The notes beneath the pieces are model-generated. The model was not told where the DNA came from. It worked only from the letters and a program-made list of their open reading frames with translations, and made no database searches. From assembly GCA_002404795.1 (NCBI GenBank), contig DHKK01000072.1, forward strand, positions 1-23,096: DNA of 23,096 bases. The letters are read 5' to 3'. Shown piece after piece: positions 21,399-23,096 of the stretch; the first letter of the stretch is position 1; every line of letters begins with the position of its first letter. The translations under genes were made by a program, and so were the position numbers. The DNA is from Clostridiales bacterium UBA4696 (GTDB lineage: Bacteria > Bacillota > Clostridia > Oscillospirales > Oscillospiraceae).

Positions 21399-23036
21399 AT
21401 GGTCATTACGGATTTTCTCGAGCGGAACGCAAGACTCTACGGTTCCGACACCGCGCTCGTCGAGGTCAACCCCTCGGAGGAGCGCGACAGCGCCGTCACC
21501 TGGCGCGAAGCGAGCCTCATCGCCGAGGCGCAGCCCGACGCGCCGTACCGGCGGGAGCTCTCCTGGCGCGATTTTGACCGCCGGGCCAACCGATTCGCAA
21601 ACTTCCTGCTCAGCCGCGGCGTGGAACGCGGCACAAAGGTCGGCATTCTGCTGATGAACTGTCTGGAGTGGCTGCCCATTTATTTCGGCATCCTCAAGGC
21701 CGGGTGCATCGCGGTGCCGCTCAACTTCCGCTACGCCTCGGACGAGATCTCCTACTGTCTGGATCTGGCCGACGTTGGGGTCCTGGTCTTCGGGCCGGAG
21801 TTCGTCAGCCGTCTCGACCCCATTCAAAAGAGCCTGACCCGCGTGAAGATCCGCCTGTTTGTCGGCCGGAACGTGCCGGGCTACGCGGAGGACTGCCGCA
21901 GGCTCATGGGTTTCTGTTCCTCCAGCGTCCCACCCATCGCCCTCAGCGAGGACGATGACGCCGCTATCTACTTCTCCTCCGGCACGACCGGCTTCCCGAA
22001 GGCGATCCTGCACCGGCACAAGGCGCTCGTCTGTTCCTGCATGACCGAGCAGCATCACCACGGCCAGACCAAAGACGACGTCTTCCTCTGCATCCCGCCG
22101 CTCTACCACACGGGTGCGAAGATGCACTGGTTCGGCAGTCTGATCTCGGGCAGCAAGGCTGTTTTGCTGCGGGGCGTGAAGCCGGAGTGGATACTGCGGA
22201 CCATCACGGAGGAAAAATGCACGATCGTCTGGCTGCTCGTGCCCTGGGCGCAGGATATTCTCGACGCGATCGAGTCCGGCCGCGTCAATCTCGACCACTA
22301 CCTGCTCGACCAGTGGCGGCTCATGCACATCGGCGCGCAGCCTGTACCGCCGAGCCTCATCAAGCGCTGGCTCAAATATTTCCCGCACCACAAATACGAC
22401 ACGAACTACGGCCTGTCCGAGTCCATCGGCCCCGGCTGCGTCCATCTGGGCGTGGACAACATCGAAAAGATCGGCGCCATCGGCAAGGCCGGGTATCTCT
22501 GGCAGACGCGCATCATCGACGAGCAGGGACAGGACGTCGCCCCGGGCGAGATCGGCGAGCTGGCCGTCAAGGGTCCCGGCGTCATGAAATGCTATTATAA
22601 AAACCCGGAGGCCACCGCGGAGATCCTGCACGGCGACTGGCTCTGGACGGGCGATATGGCCCGCGAGGATGAAGACGGGTTCATCTATCTGGTCGATCGG
22701 AAAAAGGACGTCATCATCTCCGGCGGCGAAAACCTCTACCCCGTGCAGATCGAGGATTTCCTGCGCCGCTGCAGCAAGATCAAGGACGTGGCCGTCATCG
22801 GCCTGCCCGACCAGCGGCTCGGCGAGATCGCGGCGGCCATCATCGAGCTCAAGGACGGCGTCAGCTGCACGGAGGCGGAGATTCAGGACTTCTGCCGCGA
22901 GCTGCCGCGCTACAAGCGCCCGCGCCGCGTGATCTTCGCCAGGGTCCCGCGCAACCCGACCGGAAAGATCGAGAAGCCGGTCCTGCGGCAGATCTACTGC
23001 GGCGGACGGCTGGTCGAAGAACAGACCCGCGCCTGA
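21399..23036 (+). CDS. AMP-forming acyl-CoA synthetase (ANL superfamily)
   Basis: A 545-residue ligase that activates a carboxylic acid as acyl-AMP and then transfers it to coenzyme A. The P-loop SSGTTGFPK is at residues 193-201, NYGLSES follows in the A5 region, WTGD at 416-419, then DRKKDVIISGGENLYPVQIE, and the catalytic lysine K523 in PTGKIEK. These are the hallmarks of fatty-acid, aromatic-acid and carnitine CoA ligases; the substrate cannot be read from sequence. The ATG has AAAGGAG 6 nt upstream, directly after the T-box terminator; the frame is open further upstream through the terminator, but that start is not credible. A gene under a Tyr-type T-box is normally tied to tyrosine, so an aromatic acid substrate or a tyrosine-linked operon partner beyond position 23096 is possible. 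The last 60 bases of the window hold no recognised feature. Confidence 0.9.
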   Translation: MVITDFLERNARLYGSDTALVEVNPSEERDSAVTWREASLIAEAQPDAPYRRELSWRDFDRRANRFANFLLSRGVERGTKVGILLMNCLEWLPIYFGILKAGCIAVPLNFRYASDEISYCLDLADVGVLVFGPEFVSRLDPIQKSLTRVKIRLFVGRNVPGYAEDCRRLMGFCSSSVPPIALSEDDDAAIYFSSGTTGFPKAILHRHKALVCSCMTEQHHHGQTKDDVFLCIPPLYHTGAKMHWFGSLISGSKAVLLRGVKPEWILRTITEEKCTIVWLLVPWAQDILDAIESGRVNLDHYLLDQWRLMHIGAQPVPPSLIKRWLKYFPHHKYDTNYGLSESIGPGCVHLGVDNIEKIGAIGKAGYLWQTRIIDEQGQDVAPGEIGELAVKGPGVMKCYYKNPEATAEILHGDWLWTGDMAREDEDGFIYLVDRKKDVIISGGENLYPVQIEDFLRRCSKIKDVAVIGLPDQRLGEIAAAIIELKDGVSCTEAEIQDFCRELPRYKRPRRVIFARVPRNPTGKIEKPVLRQIYCGGRLVEEQTRA

Positions 23037-23096
23037 ATCTTGGGAACCTCTGAATCAATCCCCGGCCGCGGATGACGGATCTTTTCCGCCAATCCT

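Noticed and set aside
21058..21654. 198-codon open frame over the T-box region
   Set aside because: It crosses the promoter, T-box, terminator and the acyl-CoA synthetase start in another frame, and its product is low-complexity Arg/Ser/Pro-rich.
1..23096. Search for tRNA, rRNA, CRISPR, transposase or phage genes
   Set aside because: No tRNA TPsiC-like arm in context, no regularly spaced repeats, and no integrase, transposase or terminal repeats were seen; gene content and base composition look uniform.

Overview
The window is a high-GC chromosomal segment of a low-redox Firmicute, most likely a Clostridia member of the Oscillospiraceae/Ruminococcaceae type. This rests on the gene order rplI-dnaB and tilS-hpt-ftsH, a GdpP-type c-di-AMP phosphodiesterase, RNase J, a GlgC+GlgD glycogen operon and a T-box leader. 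I cannot fix genus or species from sequence alone. No tRNA, rRNA, CRISPR array, prophage or insertion sequence was seen.

Layout. (1) Positions 1-299 hold the start of an RNase J gene on the minus strand. It has its own promoter, a leader of about 240 nt with several inverted repeats, and two CCATGG-centred operator-like sites 40 bp apart. (2) Divergent from it, positions 700-9332 on the plus strand form a housekeeping block: gdpP, rplI, dnaB, tilS, hpt, ftsH and a TIGR01212-type radical SAM protein. dnaB/tilS and tilS/hpt overlap, so they are probably translationally coupled. (3) Positions 9373-10859 are a separate transcription unit with promoter, leader hairpins, a YedE/YeeE-type sulfur or selenium transporter, an overlapping TusA-like protein and a palindromic terminator shared with the facing operon. 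(4) Positions 10870-21001 on the minus strand form a complete glycogen operon in the order glgB-glgC-glgD-glgA-glgP, then a GH13 neopullulanase-like enzyme behind an internal terminator. (5) Positions 21070-23036 on the plus strand hold a promoter, a T-box leader whose best specifier codon is UAC (Tyr), and an AMP-forming acyl-CoA synthetase.

How the parts work together. GlgC (with its paralog GlgD) makes ADP-glucose, GlgA elongates, GlgB branches, GlgP releases glucose-1-phosphate, and the GH13 enzyme can trim or debranch maltodextrins. The YedE/TusA pair looks like uptake of a reduced sulfur or selenium species with hand-off to a cysteine carrier.

The most unusual items are the Tyr-type T-box in front of an acyl-CoA synthetase, the operator-and-leader arrangement in front of RNase J, the two-hairpin leader of yedE, and a GGGH-to-GGGN change in the GdpP DHHA1 domain. 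I did not find an obviously new multi-gene system; most of the window is well-known core metabolism.
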